The translations under genes and the position numbers were made by a program. Source: Pseudomonas putida (lineage in GTDB: Bacteria > Pseudomonadota > Gammaproteobacteria > Pseudomonadales > Pseudomonadaceae). From it: DNA of 64,000 bases. The stretch lies in contig CP124529.1 of NCBI GenBank assembly GCA_029953615.1, forward strand, positions 2,508,998 to 2,572,997, given 5' to 3'. Below, piece by piece: positions 38,397 through 47,111 of the stretch. Position 1 is the stretch's first letter. Each line of letters opens with the position of its first letter. Below the pieces are notes generated by a model, which did not search any database, was not told the origin of the DNA, and saw only the letters and a list, made by a program, of their open reading frames with translations.

Positions 38397-38855
38397 ATGC
38401 GTATGGCAAAGACCCTGCAGGATCGCCTGGACAAGGCCAACTGCGACTACGACATCATTCCCCACCCACATTCGGCCACCAGCCTGGAGTCGGCCCGCAC
38501 GGCCGGCGTGCCCGCCGAGCGGGTCGCCAAGTCGGTGATGCTCGATGACCGTCATGGCAACTACATCATGGCCGTGCTACCGGCCAACCGGCATCTGGAC
38601 ATGACCAAGGTGCGAATGTCCGGGGCCTGGCAACTGACCCGTGAAAGTGGCCTGCCGAGCCTGTTCGGTGACTGCGAGCGCGGTGCCGTGCCGGCGCTGG
38701 GTGATGCCTACCAGATAAAGATGCTGCTTGATTCGAGTCTTACCCGCCAGGGCGATGTCTATCTGGAGGCGGGTGATCACGATCATCTGATCCACATGAG
38801 CATGGAGCAATACCTGAAGCTGGTGCCGCGCGCCGAAGTGCGCGAGCTCAGCTGA
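38397..38855 (+). CDS. YbaK/ProX-type aminoacyl-tRNA deacylase-like protein
   Basis: 152 aa with the YbaK/EbsC fold: TSLESARTAGVPAERVAKSV and the catalytic-lysine-type segment VAKSVMLDDRHGNYIMAVLP, then GDAYQIKMLLDSSL. Members hydrolyse mischarged tRNAs such as Cys-tRNAPro; exact substrate unknown. GGAGG six bases before the ATG. Divergent from the NfeD-stomatin pair. Confidence 0.85.
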   Translation: MRMAKTLQDRLDKANCDYDIIPHPHSATSLESARTAGVPAERVAKSVMLDDRHGNYIMAVLPANRHLDMTKVRMSGAWQLTRESGLPSLFGDCERGAVPALGDAYQIKMLLDSSLTRQGDVYLEAGDHDHLIHMSMEQYLKLVPRAEVRELS

Positions 38856-38915
38856 TGCTCTCAACCCATGCCGGGCCGGCATCGTCGACGACCGGTCTGG
38901 CGACGAGGAGGAACC

Positions 38916-39158
38916 ATGGAAAAGCCGATTCATCCTTTGTCCGAGATTTTCAAACAGCTGGGGCTGTCTGACGATCCGGTCGATATTGACCGTTTCATCA
39001 CCACCCATTCGCCGCTCGATGACGATATAAAGCTGGTTGATGCGCCTTTCTGGAACGATTCCCAGCGCGATTTCCTGAAAGAGAAGTACATCGCCGATGA
39101 CGACTGGATTCCGATGATCGACCAACTGAACGAGGCGCTGCACCTACGCAAAAAATAA
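38916..39158 (+). CDS. DUF2789 protein
   Basis: 80 aa; MEKPIHPLSEIFKQLGLSDD and FWNDSQRDFLKEKYIADDDW are typical of the DUF2789 family of small cytoplasmic proteins of unknown function. A strong GAGGAGGA ribosome site precedes the ATG. Sixty bases behind the YbaK-like gene and perhaps in the same transcript. Confidence 0.85.
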   Translation: MEKPIHPLSEIFKQLGLSDDPVDIDRFITTHSPLDDDIKLVDAPFWNDSQRDFLKEKYIADDDWIPMIDQLNEALHLRKK

Positions 39159-39227
39159 AGCGCCGAGTGGTGCCTGACGAGTGATTGGCCGTTGCTATGC
39201 TCAGGAAAACAACAAGGGGATAGCGCG

Positions 39228-39866
39228 ATGAAAGATCCCTACGCACCGGGTTTCTGGTGCTCCGTGACGATCCTGGGCACGTTGACGGCCAGTTATTTCT
39301 ACGGCATTCGGCAAACGCAACAGATGAACCAGGCAGTGCACTTCCTGTATGCCGCTGCCGCTGTCACCGTGGCGGTTGCCCTGGTGGCGCTGGCCTGGAT
39401 CGCCTGGCAGCAACTGCACCTGAACAAGCGCGAAGTGGTGCAGGGGCGAACGTTGCTGACCATCTGGAACACCAAGGTCGCGCTGCGCCGCGTCGAAACG
39501 GTGTTCGACCGCTATTTCTGGGGCAGCTACTGGCATTCGGGGCGCACCTTCGAAGAGGTCATGGGCGAGCTCAAGGGCACACCGCTGGAGCAGAGCCTGG
39601 ATGCCCTGAAACGCCAGTGCCGCTTGCTCGACCGCGAAATTCATGACCACCATCACCATTGGCTGGCCAATGCCCGCGATCTGTCCAGCGTGGCCCAGGC
39701 CATGGCTCGTGAACGCTACCAACTGGATCTGGGCGAGCCAACCCGCAGCGGCCATGGCAATACCGCCGTGCTCAACCGGGACCTGGAAGTACTGGTGTAC
39801 ACCTGGTCGGCGCGCCTGCGCAGCTTCGACCATCAACTGGACGAACTGGAGCGTGCCTACCATTGA
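39228..39866 (+). CDS. Hypothetical inner-membrane protein
   Basis: 212 aa. Two membrane helices (about residues 8-27 and 38-61) followed by a cytoplasmic helical region with a His cluster (REIHDHHHHWLANARD). No family recognised. AAGGGGA lies 9 bases before the ATG. Its stop is 6 bases from that of the convergent CBS gene. Confidence 0.72.
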   Translation: MKDPYAPGFWCSVTILGTLTASYFYGIRQTQQMNQAVHFLYAAAAVTVAVALVALAWIAWQQLHLNKREVVQGRTLLTIWNTKVALRRVETVFDRYFWGSYWHSGRTFEEVMGELKGTPLEQSLDALKRQCRLLDREIHDHHHHWLANARDLSSVAQAMARERYQLDLGEPTRSGHGNTAVLNRDLEVLVYTWSARLRSFDHQLDELERAYH

Positions 39867-39872
39867 GGTGCT

Positions 39873-40310
39873 TCATTCACCGCGGATGTACTGCTCCAGT
39901 TTCATGATCAGGCTTGCCTGTTCGGCGATGGTTTCCTTGACCAGGTCGCCGATCGACAGCAGGCCGAGCAACTCGCCATTGCTGACCACCGGCAGGTGGC
40001 GCAGGTGGCGGTTGGTCATCAGGTTCATGCAGTACTCCAGGTTCTGCTTCGGCTCCACGGTAACCACCGGCGCACTCATGATTTCGCGCACGGGGGTAGC
40101 GGCGGACGAGCGGCCCTTGAGCACCAGTTTGCGCGCATAGTCCCGTTCACTGACGATACCTACCACCTGGTTGGCCTCGACCACCGGTAGCGCACCGACG
40201 TTTTTCTCCGCCAGCAGCTTCAGGGCGTCGAGTACCGAGTCATCCGGGCCGATGGTGTACACGGTCTGGTGCTGGGATTTGGTCTTGAGGATTTGTTCGA
40301 CGGTCTTCAT
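39873..40310 (-). CDS. Two-CBS-domain protein
   Basis: 145 aa made of a tandem CBS pair (ALKLLAEKNVGALPVVEANQ; LEYCMNLMTNRHLRHLPVVS) that binds adenosine nucleotides and usually senses energy state. No effector domain is attached. The ATG at 40308-40310 begins the family motif MKTVEQILKTK; the frame extends further upstream without support. Confidence 0.88.
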   Translation of the reverse strand: MKTVEQILKTKSQHQTVYTIGPDDSVLDALKLLAEKNVGALPVVEANQVVGIVSERDYARKLVLKGRSSAATPVREIMSAPVVTVEPKQNLEYCMNLMTNRHLRHLPVVSNGELLGLLSIGDLVKETIAEQASLIMKLEQYIRGE

Positions 40311-40430
40311 ACGGGCCTCTGCGGGTGGAAAAGCACTGTCTCGGAGTAAATAAAGCATCCGGCACGGCGCTCTGCACGGCAATGCAGGAAACGGCATCGA
40401 GTCGATTGAAAAACGTCATGAGTGGTCGCC

Positions 40431-40517
40431 TGTACCGGCCTCTTCGCGGGCTTGGCCCGCTCCCACAGGTTGCGCAATTCCTGTGGGAGCGGGCGTGCCC
40501 GCGAAGAGGCCGGTACA
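40431..40517. repeat. REP pair (type B)
   Basis: TGTACCGGCCTCTTCGCGGG on the left and CCCGCGAAGAGGCCGGTACA on the right: a perfect 20-base outer inverted repeat between the CBS and M20 genes. Confidence 0.88.
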
Positions 40518-40522
40518 GTCAA

Positions 40523-42253
40523 TCAGAGTTTCGGCATCTGCCCGATCCGCGCCACCATTTCGCTCACCACCTGCAAGTCCAGCATGAACTGCTCAACGGT
40601 CTTGAACTCGTTGTCGTTGTGCCCGGTGTACTTCACATCGGGCATGGCCAGGCCAAACTGCACGCCGTTAGGCAGGTCATGTACCGAGGTCGCACCCGCC
40701 GAAGTACCAAACTCATGCTTCATGCCCAGGTTCTCGGTAGCCACGTCAAGCAAGGCCTTGACCCATTCGCCCTCGGGGTTGCGGAACATCGGCTCGTCCA
40801 GGCTGTAGTCGAAGGCCACCGAGGTGTGGCTTTGCCGGGTCCATTTGCCCAGTTTGTCGGCCAGTTCGTCCTTGATCGCGGCAATTGGCTTGCCTTTCGG
40901 AATGCGCAGGTTCACCGCCAGTTTCAGGCCTTTTTCATCCACCCCGACAAAGGTCAGCGAGGCGGTCAGCGGGCCCATGAACGGGTCCTTGAAGGCCACG
41001 CCGAGCTTGTTGCCCAGGTAGTCCAGGCCCCAGTTGTCGGCGGCGTAGCGGGCGGCGTCGGTGAAGTGGTTGTGCTTGAGCGGCACATCCTGGCCCAGCC
41101 CGTTGATGAAGCCGAGCATGCGCGCCACCGGATTGACCCCGGACTCCGGCTCCGAAGAGTGGGCGGAAACACCGGTCACGGTGAGCAACACCTGCTTGCC
41201 CTCGGCCTTGGCAGCGATGCTGAAGTCGCCGCCATTGCGCTTGACGTAATCGGCGCCGGCTTTTTCCAACTGACTGGCCAGCTTCGCCGGGTTGTCGGTG
41301 ACCAGTGTCGCGACCGAGGTTGTCGGGATCTGGTTGGTGGCCAGGCCGCCGGTCAGGTTGACGATCTCGGCGCCCTTGCCACTGGCCTGGCGCTTGCTGA
41401 AGCTGGCCATGACCGTGCCGTAGCCTTTCTCGGCGATGACCACCGGGTAGCCGCCATCGAGAGCCAGGTTGTAATCGGGCGTGGGGTTGCGCTCGAAGTA
41501 GTAGGGGATGGCATCGCCGCTGGTTTCTTCGGTGGTATCGATCAGCAGCTTGAACTGCCGGGCCAGCGGCAGGTTCTCGTCCTTGGCCACTTTCAGCGCG
41601 TACATCGCCACGACAATGCCGTTCTTGTCGTCTTCGGTGCCGCGGCCGTACATGCGGTCGCCGACCAGGGTGACCTTGAACGGGTCCAGGCGGGTGCCAT
41701 CGGCCAGCTTCCAGTTGTCCGGGTTGACCGGTACCACGTCGGCGTGGGCATGGATGCCGACCACTTCCTTGCCGCTGCCCAGCGAAATCTCGTACACCCG
41801 GTTGTCGATGTTGCGGAAAGCCAGGCCGAAGCTGTCGGCCAAGGCCTTGATCTTTTCGGCGATCCGGAGGAACTCGGGGTTTTCGTGCTGCGGCGTACCC
41901 TCGACGTTGAAGGTGGGGATGGCCACCAGTTCACGCAGGGTTTCGCTGGCAGCCTTGCCATACTTGATGCGGGTATACAGGCCGAGCAGGCGGTTGATCT
42001 CGTTCTGTTGCTCGGCTGCCAGTGGCTTGCCGGCCAGGTAGGCGTCGAGCGTTGCCTCGAGGTTGTCGGCCTTGGCCAGGTCGTTGCCCTTGAGTTTGCC
42101 GAGGAACTGCTTGAAGTCGCTTGGGTCGCTGCCGTCGAAGGCTTTGACGATGGCTGCGGACTGCTGCTGGGTAAGGTTGGCCTGGGCCGGCAGGGTGAAC
42201 AGGCCGATGCTGGCCAGCAGCAGGGTGGTGGCGGTAAGTTTTTTCAGGTGCAT
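40523..42253 (-). CDS. M20-family dipeptidase, exported
   Basis: 576 aa zinc peptidase of the PepV/M20 type. Signal peptide MHLKKLTATTLLLASIGLFT...AQA directs it to the periplasm. Metal and catalytic residues are visible: GIHAHADVVP, GRGTEDDKNG, the DTTEETSG acid pair, and the C-terminal KYTGHNDNEF histidine. The large insert is the dimerisation/lid domain. Start uncertain among ATGs at 42253, 42265 and 42280; 42253 gives the cleanest signal peptide with AAGGA 12 bases upstream. The frame continuing through the tRNA gene is not coding. Confidence 0.87.
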   Translation of the reverse strand: MHLKKLTATTLLLASIGLFTLPAQANLTQQQSAAIVKAFDGSDPSDFKQFLGKLKGNDLAKADNLEATLDAYLAGKPLAAEQQNEINRLLGLYTRIKYGKAASETLRELVAIPTFNVEGTPQHENPEFLRIAEKIKALADSFGLAFRNIDNRVYEISLGSGKEVVGIHAHADVVPVNPDNWKLADGTRLDPFKVTLVGDRMYGRGTEDDKNGIVVAMYALKVAKDENLPLARQFKLLIDTTEETSGDAIPYYFERNPTPDYNLALDGGYPVVIAEKGYGTVMASFSKRQASGKGAEIVNLTGGLATNQIPTTSVATLVTDNPAKLASQLEKAGADYVKRNGGDFSIAAKAEGKQVLLTVTGVSAHSSEPESGVNPVARMLGFINGLGQDVPLKHNHFTDAARYAADNWGLDYLGNKLGVAFKDPFMGPLTASLTFVGVDEKGLKLAVNLRIPKGKPIAAIKDELADKLGKWTRQSHTSVAFDYSLDEPMFRNPEGEWVKALLDVATENLGMKHEFGTSAGATSVHDLPNGVQFGLAMPDVKYTGHNDNEFKTVEQFMLDLQVVSEMVARIGQMPKL

Positions 42254-42376
42254 GGTTGTGCGCATTCCTTCGCCAATCATTGTTGTGGGTGACCCGTCGG
42301 GAAACGGGAAGACGCCCACGCTAACACCAATGACCCGTGGTACGGGAGTGCCAGAAACGCGACATGTCGCACAAAC

Positions 42377-42409
42377 GAAAAAGCCCCGGGCACAGGCCCA
42401 GGGCTTTTT
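42377..42409 (-). terminator. Rho-independent terminator of the tRNA gene
   Basis: On the minus strand AGCCCTGGGC and GCCCGGGGCT form a stem followed by T5, directly downstream of the tRNA 3' end. Confidence 0.85.
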
Positions 42410-42413
42410 GATG

Positions 42414-42490
42414 TGGCGCACTCGGCGGGATTCGAACCCACGACCCCTGCCTTCGGAGGGCAGTACTCTATCCAGCTGAGCTACGAGTGC
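42414..42490 (-). tRNA. tRNA-Arg(CCG)
   Basis: 77 bases including an encoded CCA. The minus strand starts GCACTCG and ends CGAGTGC-GCCA (acceptor stem pairs), with D-arm AGCTCAGCTGGATAGAG, anticodon loop CTCCGAA between CTGCC and GGCAG (anticodon CCG, reading CGG), and T-arm GTGGGTTCGAATCCCGC. All four arms fold. Confidence 0.97.
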
Positions 42491-42658
42491 AACGCGCACG
42501 CATGATACCCATCTGATCCGGTGGCGTCCATCGCCTTGATCTGTAGCCGTTTTTACCTTTCGCCGAGAGTGGCCACGCCAGCAATCACCAACGCATCTAT
42601 CCATATGCGATATCGGTATTTCCATGGCAGTTAATATGCCCTCTATCCTCTGGTCACA

Positions 42659-42674
42659 ACTTGTTATAACAAGT
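42659..42674 (+). promoter_or_regulatory. Palindromic operator before the GntR gene
   Basis: ACTTGTTATAACAAGT is a perfect 16-base palindrome 22 bases before the gntR-like start; its TATAAC may be the -10 box. It is the natural autoregulatory site of the GntR protein encoded next. Confidence 0.65.
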
Positions 42675-42696
42675 CACCGATCAGCGAAGAGACCCC

Positions 42697-43446
42697 ATGG
42701 CCGAACTGCTCCCCCTGTCCCCGGTACCGCTTTACACCCAGCTCAAGGAGTTGCTGCGCGAGCGCATCCTCGACGGCACTTACCCACCGCATAGCCGCAT
42801 GCCTTCGGAAAGCGAGCTGGGCAAGGCCTTCGACGTCAGCCGCATCACGGTGCGCCAGGCATTGGGCGACCTGCAGAAGGAGGGGCTGATTTTCAAGATT
42901 CATGGCAAGGGCACCTTCGTCGCCAAGCCCAAGGCATTCCAGAACGTCAGCACCCTGCAAGGGTTGGGCGAGTCGATGACGCAAATGGGTTACGAGGTGA
43001 TCAACCGCCTGCGCAGCTTCCGCCATGTGCCGGCCAATGCATTGGTGGCCGCGCGGCTGCAGGTCGAGGAGGGCAGCCTGGTCACCGAGATCCGCCGGGT
43101 GCGGTTGATCAACCGCGAACCGGTGTCGCTGGAGCTGACCTGGTTGCCCAAGGCCGTCGGCGAAAAACTGGAAAAGGCCGACCTGGTCACCCGCGACATT
43201 TTCCTGCTCCTGGAAAACGACTGCGGTATTGCCCTTGGCCACGCCGACCTGGCTATCGATGCGGTGCTGGCCGACAGCGACCTGACCCAGGCGCTGGATG
43301 TTGAAGAAGGTTCGCCGATCATGCGTATCGAGCGCCTGACCCATGCCGCTGACGGTACGCCACTGGACTTCGAACACCTTTACTACCGTGGCGATGCTTT
43401 CCAGTACCGCCTGCGTATCGACCGCCAGAAGGGGAGCAAGGCATGA
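42697..43446 (+). CDS. GntR/HutC-family transcriptional regulator
   Basis: 249 aa. Winged helix at residues about 12-80 (PPHSRMPSESELGKAFDVSR, ITVRQALGDLQKEGLI) and a UTRA ligand domain (RLRSFRHVPANALVAARLQV ... LDFEHLYYRGDAFQYRLRI). HutC-type proteins repress an operon until a pathway metabolite binds. It heads the operon: its stop overlaps the flavoprotein start by four bases. A perfect palindrome stands just upstream. The ligand is unknown; it should be the substrate or product of the enzymes and importer behind it. Confidence 0.92.
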   Translation: MAELLPLSPVPLYTQLKELLRERILDGTYPPHSRMPSESELGKAFDVSRITVRQALGDLQKEGLIFKIHGKGTFVAKPKAFQNVSTLQGLGESMTQMGYEVINRLRSFRHVPANALVAARLQVEEGSLVTEIRRVRLINREPVSLELTWLPKAVGEKLEKADLVTRDIFLLLENDCGIALGHADLAIDAVLADSDLTQALDVEEGSPIMRIERLTHAADGTPLDFEHLYYRGDAFQYRLRIDRQKGSKA

Positions 43447-45167
43447 GCATCCAGACTCAGGATTACGACATCATCGTTATCGGTGGCGGTACCGCCGGGC
43501 CGATAGCGGCGATCAAGGCCAAGGAGCAGGACAAAAGCCTGCGCGTGTTGCTGCTGGACAAGGCCAACGTCAAGCGCAGTGGTGCCATCAGCATGGGCAT
43601 GGACGGCCTGAACAACGCGATCATCCCCGGCCACGCCACCCCCGAGCAGTACACCAAGGAAATCACCGTGGCCAATGACGGTATCGTCAACCAGGCCACG
43701 GTGCATGCCTACGCCACCCACAGCTTCGAAACCATCGAGCAACTCGACCGCTGGGGCGTGAAGTTCGAGAAGGACGAGACCGGCGACTACGCGGTGAAAA
43801 AGGTTCACCACATGGGCGCCTACGTGCTGCCCATGCCCGAAGGCCACGACATCAAGAAGGTTCTTTACCGTCAGCTCAAGCGTGCCCGAGTCGAGATCAG
43901 CAACCGTATGGTCTGCACCCGTGTGCTGCTCGATGGTGAAGGCGCGGCCGCTGGCGTGCTGGGTTTCGATTGCCGTAGCGGCGAGTTTCGGGTGGTGCGG
44001 GCCAAGGCGGTAATCCTTGCCTGCGGCGCGGCCGGGCGCCTGGGCTTGCCGTCGTCGGGTTACCTGATGGGCACCTACGAGAACCCGACCAACGCCGGTG
44101 ACGGCTATGCCATGGCGTACCACGCAGGTGCCGAGCTGGCCAACCTCGAGTGCTTCCAGATCAACCCGCTGATCAAGGACTACAACGGCCCGGCCTGCGC
44201 CTACGTCACCGGCCCACTGGGTGGGTATACCGCCAACAGCAAGGGTGAGCGCTTTATCGAGTGCGACTACTGGAGCGGCCAGATGATGTGGGAGTTCCAC
44301 CAGGAACTCGAGGGTGGCAATGGCCCGGTGTTCCTCAAGCTCGATCACCTGGCCGAGGAAACCATCCAGAACATCGAACAGATCCTGCACAGCAACGAGC
44401 GCCCCAGCCGGGGCCAGTTCCACGCCGGGCGTGGCACCGATTATCGCCAGCACATGGTCGAGATGCATATCTCGGAGATCGGTTTCTGCTCGGGGCATTC
44501 GGCGTCGGGGGTGTGGGTCAATGAAAAGGCCGAGACCAGCGTCAAAGGGCTGTATGCCGCGGGCGATATGGCAGCGGTGCCGCACAACTACATGCTCGGG
44601 GCCTTCACCTATGGCTGGTTTGCCGGTGTGAACGCTGCGCATTACGTGATCGGGCGCGAGTTCGCCGAGGTCGATGCCGAACAGGTCGAGCGCGAGCGCG
44701 CGCGGGTGTTCGCCCCGCTGCTCCGTGAGCATGGCCTGCCCCCAGCGCAGGTCGAGTACAAGCTCAGACGCATGGTCAACGATTACCTGCAGCCGCCGAA
44801 GGTCACCAGGAAGATGGAGATCGGCCTGGAGCGCTTTGCCGAGATCGAGCGTGACCTGGACCAGATGAAGGCCAGTAACCCTCATGAATTGATGCGTGCG
44901 ATGGAAGTTTCGGTGATTCGTGATTGCGCCGAGATGGCCGCGCGGGCCTCGCTTTTCCGCGAGGAAAGCCGCTGGGGGTTGTACCACCACCGTGTGGACT
45001 TCCCCGAGCGCAACGATGGCGAGTGGTTCTGCCATTGCCATCTGAAAAAGGGCGAGCACGGAGAGATGACCAGCTTCAAGAAGGCCGTCGAACCCTACCT
45101 GATCGCCCTGGATACAGAAGAGCAGACCGCTTATGACCGGTTGCGTGTCAAAGCCGATGCCGCCTAA
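43443..45167 (+). CDS. AprA/FrdA-like FAD oxidoreductase
   Basis: 574 aa flavoprotein of the fumarate reductase / APS reductase alpha superfamily. The dinucleotide motif is DIIVIGGGTAGPIAAIKAKE (residues about 8-27); the second FAD contact is GLYAAGDMAAVPHNYMLGAF. The helical C-terminal domain ends with EWFCHCHLKKGEHGEMTSFK. The next gene is an AprB-like ferredoxin, so the pair resembles dissimilatory APS reductase AprAB, but no sat, qmo or dsr genes are in view, so sulfur-compound oxidoreduction is only one option. Overlaps gntR (ATGA) and is probably repressed by it. Cytoplasmic, no signal peptide. Confidence 0.85.
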   Translation: MSIQTQDYDIIVIGGGTAGPIAAIKAKEQDKSLRVLLLDKANVKRSGAISMGMDGLNNAIIPGHATPEQYTKEITVANDGIVNQATVHAYATHSFETIEQLDRWGVKFEKDETGDYAVKKVHHMGAYVLPMPEGHDIKKVLYRQLKRARVEISNRMVCTRVLLDGEGAAAGVLGFDCRSGEFRVVRAKAVILACGAAGRLGLPSSGYLMGTYENPTNAGDGYAMAYHAGAELANLECFQINPLIKDYNGPACAYVTGPLGGYTANSKGERFIECDYWSGQMMWEFHQELEGGNGPVFLKLDHLAEETIQNIEQILHSNERPSRGQFHAGRGTDYRQHMVEMHISEIGFCSGHSASGVWVNEKAETSVKGLYAAGDMAAVPHNYMLGAFTYGWFAGVNAAHYVIGREFAEVDAEQVERERARVFAPLLREHGLPPAQVEYKLRRMVNDYLQPPKVTRKMEIGLERFAEIERDLDQMKASNPHELMRAMEVSVIRDCAEMAARASLFREESRWGLYHHRVDFPERNDGEWFCHCHLKKGEHGEMTSFKKAVEPYLIALDTEEQTAYDRLRVKADAA

Positions 45168-45180
45168 GCGACACCTCACC

Positions 45181-45270
45181 TTGTGGGAGCGGGTTTACCC
45201 GCGAACACCGGCGAAGCCGGTGCCATCCATCGTGTTGGATTCTTCGCGGGTAAACCCGCTCCCACAGGGA
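45181..45270. repeat. REP pair (variant, GTTTACCC core) inside the operon
   Basis: TGTGGGAGCGGGTTTACCCG on the left and CGGGTAAACCCGCTCCCACA on the right, a 20-base perfect inverted repeat between the flavoprotein and ferredoxin genes. It may adjust the ratio of the two messages. Confidence 0.8.
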
Positions 45271-45326
45271 AACGTGCAAGCCTCTAGATAGAAGGGAGCC
45301 AATGAAGGCCCCGAGGACTCCGTGAA

Positions 45327-45572
45327 ATGGCCTACCAGCCGCAAGAAATCTTCTTCCGCAGCAGTGCCCCCGTCACCATCGACGAAGACAAGTGCATCGC
45401 CGACAAAGGCTGCACCGTATGCGTCGAGGTTTGCCCCATGGACCTGCTGGCGATCAACCCGGCCACCCAAAAGGCCTACATGGCCTTCGACGAATGCTGG
45501 TACTGCATGCCCTGCGAAAAGGACTGCCCCACCGGTGCGGTGAAGGTCGACATTCCGTACCTGCTGCGCTGA
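45327..45572 (+). CDS. AprB-like 2x[4Fe-4S] ferredoxin
   Basis: 81 aa with eight cysteines in two sets: Cys23, 29, 32, 36 and Cys57, 60, 63, 67 (CIADKGCTVCVEVCP and CWYCMPCEKDCP). The five-residue gap between the first two cysteines departs from ordinary bacterial ferredoxins and fits the AprB subunit of APS reductase. It probably carries electrons to or from the flavoprotein upstream. The conserved PYLLR end suggests a tight subunit contact (inference). Confidence 0.88.
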   Translation: MAYQPQEIFFRSSAPVTIDEDKCIADKGCTVCVEVCPMDLLAINPATQKAYMAFDECWYCMPCEKDCPTGAVKVDIPYLLR

Positions 45573-45584
45573 TTCATCCCGCCA

Positions 45585-45601
45585 TCCGGTGCACCACCGG
45601 A
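45585..45601 (+). promoter_or_regulatory. Stable intercistronic hairpin
   Basis: Perfect TCCGGTG/CACCGGA stem with a CAC loop, 13 bases after the ferredoxin stop. No T-run; probably an mRNA stability or processing element separating redox genes from the importer genes. Confidence 0.45.
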
Positions 45602-45689
45602 CGCCCCCCTGCAGTGCCCCTCGTTTCCCACCACCCAGGCCGGGGGCGGAGACGACCCAATTCCTATAACGACTCGAGGGGAAACACCC

Positions 45690-47096
45690 ATGCGCCTTGT
45701 TGCAACCGTGGCCGGCCTCGCGCTGGCGCTCACTGGCCTGAATGCCAGCGCCGAAACCATCCGCATCGCCATCGGCACCCAGGACACCACCATCAATTGC
45801 GCCACCGGTGGCCTGCTGATACGCGAGCTTGGCTTGCTGGACAAGTACCTGCCGCATGACGGCAAATACAAGGATGCCAAGTATCAGGTGGAGTGGAAGA
45901 ACTTCACCAGCGGTGCGCCACTGACCAACGAAATGGTCGCTGGCAAGCTCGACTTCGGCGCCATGGCCGACTTCCCTGGCTCGTTCAACGGCGTTGCTCA
46001 CCTGGATGCCGGCAAGCGCAGCCTGTTCGTAAGCGTGCTGTCGGGCAGCGTGCACGGCAGCGGCAACGGCATCGTCGTACCTGCGGCGTCCAGCGTGCAA
46101 TCGTTGGCTGAACTCAAGGGCAGGACCATTTCCGTGCCGTTCGCATCCACCGCCCACGGCATGCTGCTGCGTGCCGTAGCAGCCCAGGGTTGGGACCCGC
46201 AGAAGGATGTGCGCATCATCGCCCAGGCGCCGGAAATCGCCGGTTCCGCCCTGCGTAGCAACCGCATCGAGGCCCATGCCGACTTCGTGCCGTTCGCCGA
46301 ACTGTTCCCCAACCGCGGCTTCGCTCGCAAGATCTATGACGGCGCCCAGGCCAACGCACCGACCTTCCATGGCGCCTTGGTCGATGCCGGTTATGCGAAG
46401 AAATACCCGGAAGTGGTCACCGCCTACCTGCGTGCCAGTCTCGAAGCCGATCGGCTGATCGCTGCGGAGCCTGAGAAGTACAGCGAGTTGATCGAGCAAG
46501 TCACCGGCATCGAGGCCGAGGTCAATTACCTGTTCCACGGCCCGCTCGGCCTGCAGACCCGCGACCTGACCTGGAAGCCTGAATACCGTCAGGCGGTCGC
46601 CACTTCCATCGATACGCTCAAGCTGCTTAAAAAGACCGATCGCGGCCTCGACACCGACAAGTTCATCGACGACCAGTACATCCGTGCGGCCTTCAAGGAG
46701 GCTGGCCTGGACTACGACAAGGCGCTGAAGGACTACGACCCGCAGCCACTCAAGGCCAATGACGCACTGACCGGCAAACCGATTACCGATTTCAGCCGCC
46801 TGGCGCAGATCTGGGTACGCGGTGAAGGCAAGGTCCGCCACTACGCTTCGCCGGAGGCCGCGCTTGGCGCCTTGGCCCAACTGGAGCAGGAGGGCAAGGA
46901 CATCCGCGCCATCTACGCCCAGGCCGCCGACAGCGGGATCAAGTTGCTGGCGAACCAGGCCTGGTTCGTGCGCAACGCCAAGGGTGAACTGGCGGCGTTC
47001 CTGCTCAAGGACCAGGCCGAGCAGTATGCCAAGGCCCATGGCGGTGAAGCGCTGGACTTCGCCAGCGCCAACCAGAAGCTGGTCGCCCAGCGCTGA
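45690..47096 (+). CDS. Sulfonate/nitrate-type ABC substrate-binding protein with a NosL-like C-terminal domain
   Basis: 468 aa, about 120 longer than SsuA/TauA-type relatives. Signal peptide MRLVATVAGLALALTGLNASA; binding-protein core from ETIRIAIGTQDTTINCATGG to about residue 365. The tail (371-468: EGKVRHYASPEAALGALAQL ... AWFVRNAKGELAAFLLKDQA, then HGGEALDF) resembles NosL-type domains in its aromatic, A-x-YV-like and HGGxxLDF positions, though NosL's metal-binding Cys/Met motif is not obvious. Good ribosome site GAGGGGAAA. First gene of the transport section of the operon. Ligand unknown. Confidence 0.82.
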   Translation: MRLVATVAGLALALTGLNASAETIRIAIGTQDTTINCATGGLLIRELGLLDKYLPHDGKYKDAKYQVEWKNFTSGAPLTNEMVAGKLDFGAMADFPGSFNGVAHLDAGKRSLFVSVLSGSVHGSGNGIVVPAASSVQSLAELKGRTISVPFASTAHGMLLRAVAAQGWDPQKDVRIIAQAPEIAGSALRSNRIEAHADFVPFAELFPNRGFARKIYDGAQANAPTFHGALVDAGYAKKYPEVVTAYLRASLEADRLIAAEPEKYSELIEQVTGIEAEVNYLFHGPLGLQTRDLTWKPEYRQAVATSIDTLKLLKKTDRGLDTDKFIDDQYIRAAFKEAGLDYDKALKDYDPQPLKANDALTGKPITDFSRLAQIWVRGEGKVRHYASPEAALGALAQLEQEGKDIRAIYAQAADSGIKLLANQAWFVRNAKGELAAFLLKDQAEQYAKAHGGEALDFASANQKLVAQR

Positions 47097-47111
47097 CCGG
47101 GAGGCACCGAC

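Noticed and set aside
40325..42292. 655-codon plus-strand frame opposite the M20 peptidase
   Set aside because: The minus strand has clear M20 zinc-site motifs and a signal peptide; the plus strand has no domain.
40523..42625. 700-aa peptidase start upstream of the tRNA
   Set aside because: The extension would read through tRNA-Arg and its terminator; the signal peptide at 42253 marks the real start.
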